Assembly (NCBI RefSeq): GCF_021462825.1
Contig: NZ_JAKEEB010000031.1
Coordinates: 1 to 64,000 of the forward strand
Reading direction: 5' to 3'
Length of the DNA stretch: 64,000 bases
DNA from: Streptomyces glomeratus
Lineage (GTDB): Bacteria; Actinomycetota; Actinomycetes; Streptomycetales; Streptomycetaceae
Shown here: positions 51,664-60,331 of the stretch, piece after piece
Layout: every line of letters begins with the position of its first letter
Numbering within the stretch: position 1 is the stretch's first letter
Program-made: the position numbers and the translations under genes
Notes under the pieces: model-generated
The model's database searches: none
Seen by the model: only the letters and a program-made list of their open reading frames with translations
Told to the model about the DNA's origin: nothing

Positions 51664-54468
51664 ATGCGAGGGGGATCTCCGCAGCGGGTCGAGGGCACGG
51701 CGGCGCAGCGGACACCGGCCGGTTTCGTCGGGCGTGAGCGCGAGCGCGGACTGATGGACGACCTGCTCGTGGCGGGTGCGGACGGTGGGGCGGCCCTGCT
51801 GCTGTGGGGTGAGCCCGGCATCGGCAAGACGGCCCTGCTGGACTACGCGGCCGAACAGGCGAGCCGGCGGGCGACCGTCCTGCGGGCCCGGGGCATCGAG
51901 ACCGAGACCGTTCTGCCGTTCGCCGTCCTGGGCGATCTGCTCATGCCGCATTCGTCCCTTTTCAGGGATCTCCCGGAGGCCCAGCGCTCCGCCCTGGAGG
52001 GGTCCCTCGCGCTGTCCGGCCAGTCCCCGGGCAATCCGTACGCGGCCTGCATGGGCGCCCTCAACGTGCTCGCCGCCCTGGGCGACCGACGCCCGGTGGT
52101 GGTCCTGGTCGACGACCTGCACTGGGTGGACCCGTCCTCCCAGCGAGTCCTGCTGTTCGTCGCCCGCCGCCTGTCCTGCGAACGGGTCGCGCTCTCCCTC
52201 ACCTCGCGGGAGGACCACGGCGAGTCGGGCGAACGCCGGAGCATCCCCGCCGTGCAGGTGGGCGGGCTCGCGGCGGCCGAGTGCGCGGCGCTGCTGGCGG
52301 AGGCGGGCCGTCGGGTCGCCCCCGCGGTCCTCGACGAGCTCGTACGGATCAGCGGGGGCAACCCCCTGGCCCTGCGCGAGATGGCGTCCGGCCTCACGCC
52401 GGAGCAGGTGCGCGGGGAGCAGCCGCTGCCCGCCCCGCCCTCGCTGGGCCGCCATCTCGAACGGGCCTGGGCGGCCCGGATGGACGATCTTCCCGACAGC
52501 GCGCGCCGGGCCCTGGCGGTGCTCGCCGCGAGCCGCTCCACGGCCGCCGGCACCCTGCGCAAGGCCCTGGAGGCGGCGGGCCTGTCCCTGGAGGCGCTGT
52601 CCCCCGCGGAACAGGCGGGCCTGGTCCGGGCCACCCTCGACGGCCTGGACTTCCACCACCCCGTGCTGCGCCCGCTGGTCCTCACCCGGGCCCCGCTCGC
52701 CCACCGCTTCGCCGCCTTCCACGCCCTCGCGGCGGTGAGCACGGGTGCGTTGCACGCCTGGTACCGGGCGGCGGCCAGCGCGGGCCCCGACGAGGAGGCC
52801 GCGGCGGCGCTGGCCGAGGCGGCCCTGGAGGCGCGCCGCCGCAGCGCGTACGGGGAGTCCGCGCTGGCCTGGCGCCGTGCCGCCGAGCTGACCCCCGAGC
52901 CCGCGGTGCGCGCCGAGCGGCTGCACCGCGCCGCCTCCGACGCCCTGCTGAGCGGATCGCCGTACGGCCCGCCGTGGTGCGAGGAAGCCCTGCGGATCAC
53001 GCCCGACGCGGCGGTGCGCGCGGACATCCAGGCCCTGCTGGGCCGCATGTACACCTGGAAGGGTGAGCCGGCCCGGGCGTACGGCCTGCTGCTGGACGCC
53101 GCGGACGCCGTACGCGCGACCGATCCCGCGCGCGCCTGCGTACTGCTGGCCGAGGCGACCGCCCCCGCCCGCCTGGACGGGCATGTCCCGGCGGCGATCA
53201 GGGTCGCCGAGCAGTCCGTGGCGCTCGCCGCGCCGAGGGGGCGGGACCGCTGGCTGAGCCAGACCATGCTCGGCGCGGCGCTCGTCATGGCCGGGCAGGT
53301 GGCACGGGGCACGGCGATGCTTCGGGCCGCGGACCGGGACGGCGCCGGGGACCCCGTACGCGACCAGCCGGTGTACGCCATCGCCGGGCAGGCGTGGAGC
53401 AGGGCGGAGGAGTTCACCGGGGGGCGCCGGCTGCTCAACACGGCGGTGGAGTCGGCGCGCCGCCACAGCGCGGTGGGCGTGCTGGCCTTCACCCTGGCGG
53501 TGCGCGGCGAGCTGGAGACCCGCATCGGCCAGTGGGCCTCGGCGCGCGGTGACCTGACCGAGTCCCTGCGCTGGGCGGAGGAGCTGGGCCAGCTCACGTG
53601 CGTCAGCTACACCCTGTACGGCCTGGCCCGGCTGGAGGCGCTGCGCGGCGACCGGGTGGCCGTGGAGGAACATGTGGCGCACGCGCGCCGGGAGTGCGGG
53701 ACACACGGCATCGGCTGCCAGGAGTTCCATCTGACGGCGGTCCTCGGGCTGGCGGCCCTGACCCACGGTGACCACGAGACGGCCGCCGGCCAACTGGAAC
53801 AGACCCTCGCACTGGCACGGGAACAGGGCATCGGCAATCCGGAGGTCGTCCCGTTCGCGGCCGACCTGGCGGAGGCACAGCTGCGGGCCGGCCGCCCGGA
53901 CCGGGCCGACGAGGTGACGGCCTGGCTGGAGGAGCGGGCCCGGGAGACGGGCCTGGCATCGGCGGAGGCGGCCGCCGCCCGCTGCCGGGGCCTGCTGGCG
54001 GCCACGGCCGAGGAGGCGGAGGCGCACTTCGCCCACGCGCTGGACGCCCACGGACGCACCACGGGACCCTTCGACCTCGCCCGCACCCAGCTGTGCGAGG
54101 CGGAGGTACTGCGCCGCCACCGCCGCCCGGCCGCCGCCCGCGCCCCCCTGACGGCCGCCCTGGCCTGCTTCCAGCGGCTGGGAGCGGAGCCCTGGGCGCG
54201 GCGGGCGGCGAGCGAACTGGCCGCCACGGGCGGCACGGTGACGGCCGGCCGTCAGCCGGCGGGCGACGCGCTCTCCCTGCTGACACCGCAGGAGTTCCAG
54301 GTGTCGCGGGCGGTGGCCCGGGGACTGAACAACGTGGAGGCGGCGGCGTCGCTGTTCGTGTCCCGCAAGACGGTGGAGGCGCACCTCACCCGTATCTACC
54401 GCAAGTTGCAGGTCCGCTCCCGTACCGATCTGACCCGCCTGCTGACGGCCTCCGGCCTGCTCGACTGA
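51664..54468 (+). CDS. LAL-type LuxR-family transcriptional regulator with AAA ATPase domain
   Basis: 934 aa from ATG 51664 behind GGGGGTGG. The N-terminal AAA domain starts FVGRERERGLMDDLLV, with Walker A LLWGEPGIGKTALLDYA and Walker B VVLVDDLHWVDPSSQ. The long middle is Ala/Leu-rich with TPR-like helices. The C-terminus is a LuxR helix-turn-helix: SLLTPQEFQVSRAVARGLNN, AAASLFVSRKTVEAHLTRIY, RKLQVRSRTDLTRLL. LAL regulators often activate secondary metabolism or sugar use. It converges on a P450 gene. No biosynthetic cluster is attached, so its targets are unknown. Confidence 0.93.
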   Translation: MRGGSPQRVEGTAAQRTPAGFVGRERERGLMDDLLVAGADGGAALLLWGEPGIGKTALLDYAAEQASRRATVLRARGIETETVLPFAVLGDLLMPHSSLFRDLPEAQRSALEGSLALSGQSPGNPYAACMGALNVLAALGDRRPVVVLVDDLHWVDPSSQRVLLFVARRLSCERVALSLTSREDHGESGERRSIPAVQVGGLAAAECAALLAEAGRRVAPAVLDELVRISGGNPLALREMASGLTPEQVRGEQPLPAPPSLGRHLERAWAARMDDLPDSARRALAVLAASRSTAAGTLRKALEAAGLSLEALSPAEQAGLVRATLDGLDFHHPVLRPLVLTRAPLAHRFAAFHALAAVSTGALHAWYRAAASAGPDEEAAAALAEAALEARRRSAYGESALAWRRAAELTPEPAVRAERLHRAASDALLSGSPYGPPWCEEALRITPDAAVRADIQALLGRMYTWKGEPARAYGLLLDAADAVRATDPARACVLLAEATAPARLDGHVPAAIRVAEQSVALAAPRGRDRWLSQTMLGAALVMAGQVARGTAMLRAADRDGAGDPVRDQPVYAIAGQAWSRAEEFTGGRRLLNTAVESARRHSAVGVLAFTLAVRGELETRIGQWASARGDLTESLRWAEELGQLTCVSYTLYGLARLEALRGDRVAVEEHVAHARRECGTHGIGCQEFHLTAVLGLAALTHGDHETAAGQLEQTLALAREQGIGNPEVVPFAADLAEAQLRAGRPDRADEVTAWLEERARETGLASAEAAAARCRGLLAATAEEAEAHFAHALDAHGRTTGPFDLARTQLCEAEVLRRHRRPAAARAPLTAALACFQRLGAEPWARRAASELAATGGTVTAGRQPAGDALSLLTPQEFQVSRAVARGLNNVEAAASLFVSRKTVEAHLTRIYRKLQVRSRTDLTRLLTASGLLD

Positions 54469-54494
54469 GCCGTCCCGGCGGTGGGCGGTCGCCG

Positions 54495-55700
54495 CTACCA
54501 CTCCACCGGCAGCTCCAGCGGGAAGCGGCGGATCGTCTCCGTGTCCCAGCGGATCTCCCCCGGCGGTACCGCGAGCCGCAGTTCCGGGAAGCGTTCCAGG
54601 AGCCGTCCGACGGCCACTTCCAGTTCCGCCATGGCCATCGGTACGGCGATGCACCGATGGCCGCCCCAGCCGAAGGTCATATGGGGCAGGGCAGGGCGGT
54701 CCGGGTCGATGGCGTCCGGGTCGGGGTAGCGCTCCGGGTCGCGGTTCGCCGTCAGATACGACACATGGACGTAGTCGCCCGCCCGGATCCGTACGCCGTC
54801 GATCTCCACGTCCTCCAGCGCCACCCGGGGAATGCCGACCCCCTTGCGGAAGGGGATGTAGCGCAGGACTTCGTGCAGCACGGCCGGAAGGGTGTCCGGC
54901 CGGCTGCGCAGACGCTTCATCAGGGCGGGGCGGGTCAGCAGCAGATAGGCGATGTCGCTGATCTGGCAGGTGGCCGTGTCCTGCCCGCTGAGCACCAGCG
55001 TCAGCGCCATGACCGCGAGCTCCTGGTCGTCGAGCGCGTCCTGTCCCTCTCTCGCCGCGGCGAGCGCGCTGATCAGGTCGGGGCCGGGGGCACGCCGGCG
55101 CTGTTCGACCTGTTCGCCGAAGTAGGCCCGCAGCTCGGCCTTGGCGGCCGCGGCCCTCTCACGGCTGTCCGGACCGGTGGCGAGCAGCTGGTGGACGTGC
55201 TCCTGCATCCGCTCCCAGTCCTCCTCGGGGATGCCGAGGACGTCGAAGATGGTGCGCCGGGGCAGCGGGTTCGACAGATGCTCGACCAGGTCCGCCGGCG
55301 GCCCCTGCGCCTCCATCTCGTCGAGCAGGGTGTCCGCGAGCCGGGTGATGCGCTGCCGCATCCGCTCCACCTGCCGCTGGGAGAACGCCTGGGAGGCGAG
55401 GTGGCGCAGCCGGCTGCTGTGCGGTGGGTCCATCACATTGATCGACTCCGGGGAGACGATCGGCTCGGGCGTCAGCCGGGGGTAGTCGGTGCCGATGATC
55501 GCCGCCCGGCTGAACCGCTGGTCGCTGGTCACCTGCCGCACCCCCTCGAACCCGGTGACCAGCCAGGCGTCACCGTCGCCGTACGGCAGCCGGATACGGG
55601 TGAGGGAGTCGCGGGCCATGAGCTTCGCCAGCGAGGGATCGAACTCCAGGCCCTCGCTGAAGTCGAACGGGCACAGGAGGGGTTCGTTGCCTCGGGTCAT
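54495..55700 (-). CDS. cytochrome P450
   Basis: 401 aa, a soluble bacterial (class I) P450. The heme-binding motif is FGWGGHRCIAVPMAMAELE, with Cys350 as thiolate ligand. The K-helix ExxR is in LHEVLRY. The I-helix oxygen-activation motif reads LVLSGQDTATCQ, where the usual A/G-G is Ser-Gly. INVMDPPHSSRLRHLASQAF is the C-helix signature. It needs a ferredoxin and reductase, not adjacent. It lies 47 bp after a DUF1259 lipoprotein gene and is likely cotranscribed. The substrate is unknown. Confidence 0.95.
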   Translation of the reverse strand: MTRGNEPLLCPFDFSEGLEFDPSLAKLMARDSLTRIRLPYGDGDAWLVTGFEGVRQVTSDQRFSRAAIIGTDYPRLTPEPIVSPESINVMDPPHSSRLRHLASQAFSQRQVERMRQRITRLADTLLDEMEAQGPPADLVEHLSNPLPRRTIFDVLGIPEEDWERMQEHVHQLLATGPDSRERAAAAKAELRAYFGEQVEQRRRAPGPDLISALAAAREGQDALDDQELAVMALTLVLSGQDTATCQISDIAYLLLTRPALMKRLRSRPDTLPAVLHEVLRYIPFRKGVGIPRVALEDVEIDGVRIRAGDYVHVSYLTANRDPERYPDPDAIDPDRPALPHMTFGWGGHRCIAVPMAMAELEVAVGRLLERFPELRLAVPPGEIRWDTETIRRFPLELPVEW

Positions 55701-55747
55701 CGTGCGGTCTCCGTTTCGAGCGGCCTTCGGTGTGCCGTGGTGTGCCG

Positions 55748-56764
55748 TCAGCCCTCGGTCAGCGGCCTGACGTTGGTGGCGGCCACCGCGGCGCGCAGGC
55801 CCCGGGCGAGTTTCAGGGCGTCGCCGACGGCCCAGAAGTGGACGAAGAACAGGCGGGGTTCGTCCCGCAGTCCGTGGTGGTGGAGTTCGACGAGTTCGGC
55901 CCCGGCCCGCCGCAGGGCGACGAGGGCGTCCTGGACCTCCCCGGCGATCAGGCAGCAGTCGCCGCTGACGGCGGCCCGGCCGCCGCCCAGCGGCTGCCAG
56001 TTGATCGCGGTCGTGGAGCCCAGGCCGGGGGGCAGCACCAGATCGCCGTCGACGACGGTCTCCCGGCGGACGAAGAGACTTTTGTAGACCCCGTCGTCGA
56101 CGCTGCCCTTGACGCCCAGGGCGGCGTCGATGCCTGCGGTGTCCAGGTCGACCGGGCGCGGCCGGGCGGGAGGCGGGGCGTGCCCCGGGGGCGGGGTGCC
56201 GGTGCGGTCGAGCGCCGCGCGCAGGCCCCGGGCGAGGGCCACCGGGTCACGGCCGTGCCCGTGGACGTGCACCCACCAGACGTCGGGGCTCTGGGAGAGC
56301 AGGTGCTTGTGGAGCGCGGTCTGCTCGATGCCCTGCCGATGCAGGACGTCGGCGAACCCCTGGACCTCCCCCTCGGTGACCACCATGTCGCCCATCACCA
56401 TCGTGCCGCCGTCGGAATAGCGGACGAAGGCCATGTGCGACGCCAGGGCGAGCGCGGGTTCGACGCGGACGCCGCGGGAGACGACGGTGAGATCCCGGCG
56501 GGGGAAACCCGTGTGGTACATCAGGTTCCGCTTCATGTCGCCCGCCCGGCCGAGCGTGCCGGCAACGCCCTTCCAGTCCGACAGGACGGTGCGCACGGGA
56601 CGAATCGGCTCCCGCAGCCGGCCCTTCGCCGTCTCGGTGGCCTTGGCGCAGGCGGCGGCGGTCGCTCCGGCCAGCAGCGGCGCCAGGGTGGTCGCGGCCA
56701 CGATCCGTCGCCGTGACGTACCTGTGCCCGCGTGGGACTCTTCGGGTCGGTGCTCAGCCATCAT
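55748..56764 (-). CDS. DUF1259 (LpqO/LppY-like) exported protein, two repeats
   Basis: 338 aa from ATG 56764, with AGGAGG 6 bp upstream. The N-terminus has a twin-arginine-like SRRRIVAATTLAPLLAGATAA followed by a lipobox-like AAAC, so it may be a Tat-exported lipoprotein. The body contains two related halves: MVMGDMVVTEGEVQGFADVL...HLLSQSPDVWWVHVHGHG, and VSGDCCLIAGEVQDALVALR...ELHHHGLRDEPRLFFVHFWA. Each has the His-rich motif of DUF1259. The function is unknown; His clusters suggest metal binding. It is in an operon with the P450. Confidence 0.85.
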   Translation of the reverse strand: MMAEHRPEESHAGTGTSRRRIVAATTLAPLLAGATAAACAKATETAKGRLREPIRPVRTVLSDWKGVAGTLGRAGDMKRNLMYHTGFPRRDLTVVSRGVRVEPALALASHMAFVRYSDGGTMVMGDMVVTEGEVQGFADVLHRQGIEQTALHKHLLSQSPDVWWVHVHGHGRDPVALARGLRAALDRTGTPPPGHAPPPARPRPVDLDTAGIDAALGVKGSVDDGVYKSLFVRRETVVDGDLVLPPGLGSTTAINWQPLGGGRAAVSGDCCLIAGEVQDALVALRRAGAELVELHHHGLRDEPRLFFVHFWAVGDALKLARGLRAAVAATNVRPLTEG

Positions 56765-56875
56765 GCGCGCCTCCTGACGGGATGGAAGCACGCAGTCCCC
56801 AGCAGACCGGCGAGCGGCGCCGCCGCCCGGGGCCAGCTGGGCTAAGCGGTCGTCGGTGGATCGGGTGAGGGGCTC

Positions 56876-58813
56876 CTACGGCACGTACAGCCCTTCCACC
56901 TCCCGGGCGAATTCCCGCAGGATCGTCTCCCGGCGGAGCTTCATCGACGGGGTCAGGTGGCCCGCCTCCTCCGTGAAGTCCACGGGAAGGACCGCGAAGC
57001 GGCGGATGGACTCGGGGCGGGAGACCAGCTTGTTCGCCTCGTCCACCGCGCGTTGCAGGACGCGGTGCAACTCCTCGTCATGGCAGAGGAGTTCCGGCGG
57101 CACCGGGTGCTTGCCGATCATCTGGCGCCAGTGCGCGATCCCGTCGGGGTCCAGGGTGATCAGTGCGGTGACATAGGGGCGGCCGTCGCCGAGGACGAGG
57201 CACTGGGAGATCAGGGGGTGGGAGCGGAGCCAGTTCTCCAGGGGCGCCGGGGCCACGTTCTTGCCGCCCGCGGTGATCAGGATCTCCTTCTTCCTGCCCG
57301 TGATCGTGAGGTACCCCTCGTCGTCCAGGCGGCCGATGTCACCCGTGGGGAACCAGCCGTCGGCGCCGGCCGGGACCACCCCGCCGGCGCGGGGGTCCCA
57401 GTAGCCGCGGAAGACCTGGCCGCCGGAGAGCAGCACCTCACCGTCCGCGGCGATGCGCACCCTTGTGCCGGGCAGCGGCCAGCCCACCGTGCCGAGCCGG
57501 GGTCTGAGCGGTGGGGTCACGGTGGCGGCGCCGGTCGTCTCCGTCAGGCCGTACCCCTCGTAGATGCCTATGCCGGCGCCCGCGTAGAAGGCGGCGAGGC
57601 GGTGGCCCAGCGGGGAGCCGCCGCAGATGACATGGCGGACCCTGCCGCCCAGGGCGTTGCGGATGCGGCGGTAGACCAGGGGGTCGTAGAAGGCGCGCGC
57701 CGTCTTCAGGGCGCGGCCGGGGCCGGGGCCGGTGCCGTGCTGCCGGGCCTCCGTCGCCTCGCCGTAGCGGCGGGCCACGTCCGCCGCACGGTCGAACAGC
57801 GTCGCCCGGCCGCCGCGTTCGGCGGCGGCCCGCGCGTTGTTGTAGATCTTCTCCAGCATGTACGGGATGGCCAGCAGGAAGGTCGGCCGGAAACTCGCCA
57901 GGTCGGCCAGCAGGTCCTGCGCCTTGAGACTCGGCGCGTGGCCGAGCCGTACCCGGGCGCGGATGCACGCGACCGCCACCATCCGGCCGAAGACGTGCGA
58001 CAGGGGCAGGAAGAGCAGTGTGGACGGCTCGTCGCTGCTCTTCGCGCTGAAGATGGGGTGGAGGAGTTCGGTGGCGTTGTCGACCTCGGCGAGGAAGTTG
58101 CCGTGCGTCAGCGCGCAGCCCTTGGGGCGGCCCGTCGTGCCGGAGGTGTAGACGAGGGTGGCCAGGGTGTCCGGGCCCAGAACGCCCCTGCGGACGGAGA
58201 CCTCCTGGTCCGGGAGCGGCTGCCCCAGTTCCGCCAGGCGGTCGACATGCCCCTTCTCCATCACCCACACATGGCGCAGGTCGGGCATGTGGGGGCGCTC
58301 CGGGCCGAGGGCCGCCGCCTGGCCCACGGTCTCCGTCACCAGTGCCACGACGCCCGCGTCCTGGAGGATCCAGCGGGTCTGGAAGACGGAGGAGGTGGGG
58401 TAGACGGGGACCGTCACCAGGCCCGCCGCCCAGGCCGCGAAGTCCAGCAGCGTCCACTCGTACGCCGTGCGCGCCATGACCGCGATCCGGTCGCCCGGCA
58501 TCAGGCCCTCGGAGATCAGTCCCTTCGCCAGGGCGAGGATCTGGCCGGCGAATTGAGCAGCCGTCACGTCCGTCCAGCCGCCGTCCGCGTCACGGCGGCT
58601 GAGGACGCGGTGGCCTGGCACCTCGGCCGCGTTCTCGAACGGCAGGTCGGCGAGCGAGCCATGGGTCACCTGCGGCACGAGTGGGGGCACATAGGCCTCC
58701 CGCACCTCACCGTTCAGCCGCCGGATCTCCGGCTCCACGAGCACCGGGCCGCCGTCGTGGTCGAGATCGGCCGGGGCCGTGGGGACGGGAGCGGACGAGT
58801 ACGAGATGGGCAT
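56876..58813 (-). CDS. long-chain fatty acid-CoA ligase (AMP-dependent synthetase)
   Basis: 645 aa from ATG 58813, with AGGAG 7 bp upstream. ANL-superfamily motifs are complete: P-loop LVYTSGTTGRPKGCAL, GYGLTETTG, and GDIGRLDDEGYLTITGRKKE followed by GGKNVAP (hinge and catalytic region). The C-terminal catalytic lysine region LTPSMKLRRETIL is present. It activates fatty acids through acyl-AMP to acyl-CoA. It is divergent from a MaoC gene, with two TetR-type palindromes between them that suggest fatty-acid-responsive control. Confidence 0.93.
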   Translation of the reverse strand: MPISYSSAPVPTAPADLDHDGGPVLVEPEIRRLNGEVREAYVPPLVPQVTHGSLADLPFENAAEVPGHRVLSRRDADGGWTDVTAAQFAGQILALAKGLISEGLMPGDRIAVMARTAYEWTLLDFAAWAAGLVTVPVYPTSSVFQTRWILQDAGVVALVTETVGQAAALGPERPHMPDLRHVWVMEKGHVDRLAELGQPLPDQEVSVRRGVLGPDTLATLVYTSGTTGRPKGCALTHGNFLAEVDNATELLHPIFSAKSSDEPSTLLFLPLSHVFGRMVAVACIRARVRLGHAPSLKAQDLLADLASFRPTFLLAIPYMLEKIYNNARAAAERGGRATLFDRAADVARRYGEATEARQHGTGPGPGRALKTARAFYDPLVYRRIRNALGGRVRHVICGGSPLGHRLAAFYAGAGIGIYEGYGLTETTGAATVTPPLRPRLGTVGWPLPGTRVRIAADGEVLLSGGQVFRGYWDPRAGGVVPAGADGWFPTGDIGRLDDEGYLTITGRKKEILITAGGKNVAPAPLENWLRSHPLISQCLVLGDGRPYVTALITLDPDGIAHWRQMIGKHPVPPELLCHDEELHRVLQRAVDEANKLVSRPESIRRFAVLPVDFTEEAGHLTPSMKLRRETILREFAREVEGLYVP

Positions 58814-59172
58814 GGGCAGCTCCTGGGGCCTGCAGCGGTGCACTGCTTCGCTGCATGAGGTACGCGCTGGGCGCACGGAGACGTTCATCGGCGGCGCGGC
58901 TCGCTGTTACCGCCGGTTCGGACCCGGATGGTACGGGGCCCGCGTGGGGAGTCTGTGCGGGTTCGGGGACGGTCCGGGGACGGGCGTGTGCAGCCTCCGC
59001 GTTCACCTGCGGCGGGGTGCGGTCCGAGGGCGCGGGAACCGCCTGCGCACCCGATCCGGGACCGACATAGCCTTACCCGCGGTAACCTTACTCGGCAGTA
59101 AACCGTCGAACGAGCTCGGAGCCGGACGATGACCGACCGCCATGCGGCCAGAGAGTTCGGGGGGCGTAGGCC
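58814..59172. other. divergent control region of the acyl-CoA ligase and MaoC genes
   Basis: 359 bp. Besides the palindrome pair at 59073-59101 there is a weaker TTACCGCCGGT element at 58908-58918, nearer the ligase gene. Short frames in the region have no supporting codon bias. Confidence 0.5.
59073..59101. promoter_or_regulatory. two adjacent TTAC-GTAA palindromes, probable TetR-family fatty-acid operators
   Basis: TTACCCGCGGTAA (59073-59085) and TTACTCGGCAGTAA (59088-59101) are each near-perfect palindromes with arms TTACC/GGTAA and TTACT/AGTAA. They are separated by 2 bp. This shape is common for TetR repressors of fatty-acid genes in actinobacteria. They lie between divergent acyl-CoA ligase and MaoC genes. 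Confidence 0.65.
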
Positions 59173-60009
59173 ATGACCGTCCTCACCGGCTCCCCGGCGC
59201 CGGGTCCGCTGCTGGCCCGTGGCGCTCTTCTCTCCCCTTTCAAGCGCCCCCAGCCCGACGCACCCTTCCCCAGGGTCCGGCTCCTCCTGCCCGGCGTGCG
59301 GATCGACTCGGGCCGGCTCGCCGCCTATGAGCGCGTCTGCGGGTTCCCGACCGGGGCGGAGGCGCTGCCTGCCACCTACCCCCATGTCCTCGGCTTTCCG
59401 CTCGCCCTGCGGATCATGGCGAGCCGGCGGTTCCCGCTTCCCCTCGTCGGTCTTGTGCACACGTCCGTCGAGATCACCCAGCGCGCGCCGCTCGCCCCGG
59501 ACGAGGAGTACGACATCGGCGTGCGGGTGCGGGAACTCCTGCCCCACCGGCGCGGCACGGAGGCCGTCGTCGTCACCGAGGTCCACGCCGGGGAGCGGCT
59601 GGTGTGGGAGTCGGCCAGTACCTATCTCGCCCGGCACCGCACCACCGCCCCGGCCGGGGCACCGCCGTCCGGCCGGTCCGTCCTTCCCGCCCTCGCCGAG
59701 TGGCGCCTCGCCGACGACGTCGGGCGGCGCTATGCGGCGGTCTCCGGGGACCGCAACCCCATCCATCTGCACCCCCTCACCGCCCGTCCGTTCGGCTTCC
59801 AGAGGGCGATCGCGCACGGCATGTGGGCCGTCGCCCGATGCCTCGCCGAGCAGTCGGCCGCCGGCTCCGCCGTGCACCTGCGTGCCGAGTTCAGGGCACC
59901 CGTCCTGCTGCCGGGCACCGTGACGTACGCGGCCGACGGGGGACGATTCGAACTGCGCGGCGGGAACAGGCTCCACCTTCGCGGAGAGCTGCGGAACCTG
60001 CGGGAGTGA
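59173..60009 (+). CDS. MaoC-like (R)-specific hydratase/dehydratase
   Basis: 278 aa. A double hot-dog protein. The C-terminal half carries the hydratase 2 signature YAAVSGDRNPIHLHPLTARP (catalytic Asp and His) followed by FGFQRAIAHGMWAVA. The N-terminal half is a degenerate hot dog (YPHVLGFPLALRIMASRRFP). Such proteins hydrate trans-2-enoyl thioesters. In many actinobacteria it sits with FabG- and thiolase-like genes; here those are absent. The divergent ligase and shared operators place it in fatty-acid metabolism. Confidence 0.87.
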   Translation: MTVLTGSPAPGPLLARGALLSPFKRPQPDAPFPRVRLLLPGVRIDSGRLAAYERVCGFPTGAEALPATYPHVLGFPLALRIMASRRFPLPLVGLVHTSVEITQRAPLAPDEEYDIGVRVRELLPHRRGTEAVVVTEVHAGERLVWESASTYLARHRTTAPAGAPPSGRSVLPALAEWRLADDVGRRYAAVSGDRNPIHLHPLTARPFGFQRAIAHGMWAVARCLAEQSAAGSAVHLRAEFRAPVLLPGTVTYAADGGRFELRGGNRLHLRGELRNLRE

Positions 60010-60331
60010 GCCCCGCGCGCCACCGGGAAGTCGGAAATTCCGGGCGGAAACCCTCAGGGCCGGAGCGGAAAACCGGTGGGACACCTCCCCAGAAAGCGGG
60101 AATCGCCGGCCGGGAACGGCGGAAACCCCTGGGAACGGCGGAATCACTGCCGGAAGAGCCCCTGGAACACCGGCCGGAACTCCTCGGGAAGCGCGGCCGG
60201 AACTTCGCAGGAACCACGGCCGGAACTCCGCACGAACCCGGCCGGACCCGGCCGGAAACCCCGGCGGAGACCCATAGCCGGCACGACCCGGAATCCGCAT
60301 GGGTCCAGCTCACAGGGGTACGGGAAGGGAC
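60010..60331. other. 322-bp gap with GGCCGGAAC repeats
   Basis: The region is filled with CCGGAA-rich low-complexity sequence, including a 23-bp-period array at 60171-60245. The last 50 bp carry the BrkB-gene ribosome binding site GGGAAGGGA. No gene is supported. Confidence 0.55.
60171..60245. repeat. degenerate tandem repeat, period 22-23 bp
   Basis: CGGCCGGAAC begins units at 60171, 60194 and 60217, and a shortened CGGCCGG is at 60239-60245. The unit bodies differ (TCCTCGGGAAGCG, TTCGCAGGAACCA, TCCGCACGAACC). Confidence 0.65.

Noticed and set aside
51628..54654. A 1008-codon open frame antisense to the LAL regulator
   Set aside because: High GC gives long antisense frames; the translation is Gln/Arg/Gly-rich with no domain, while the plus strand has full AAA and LuxR motifs.
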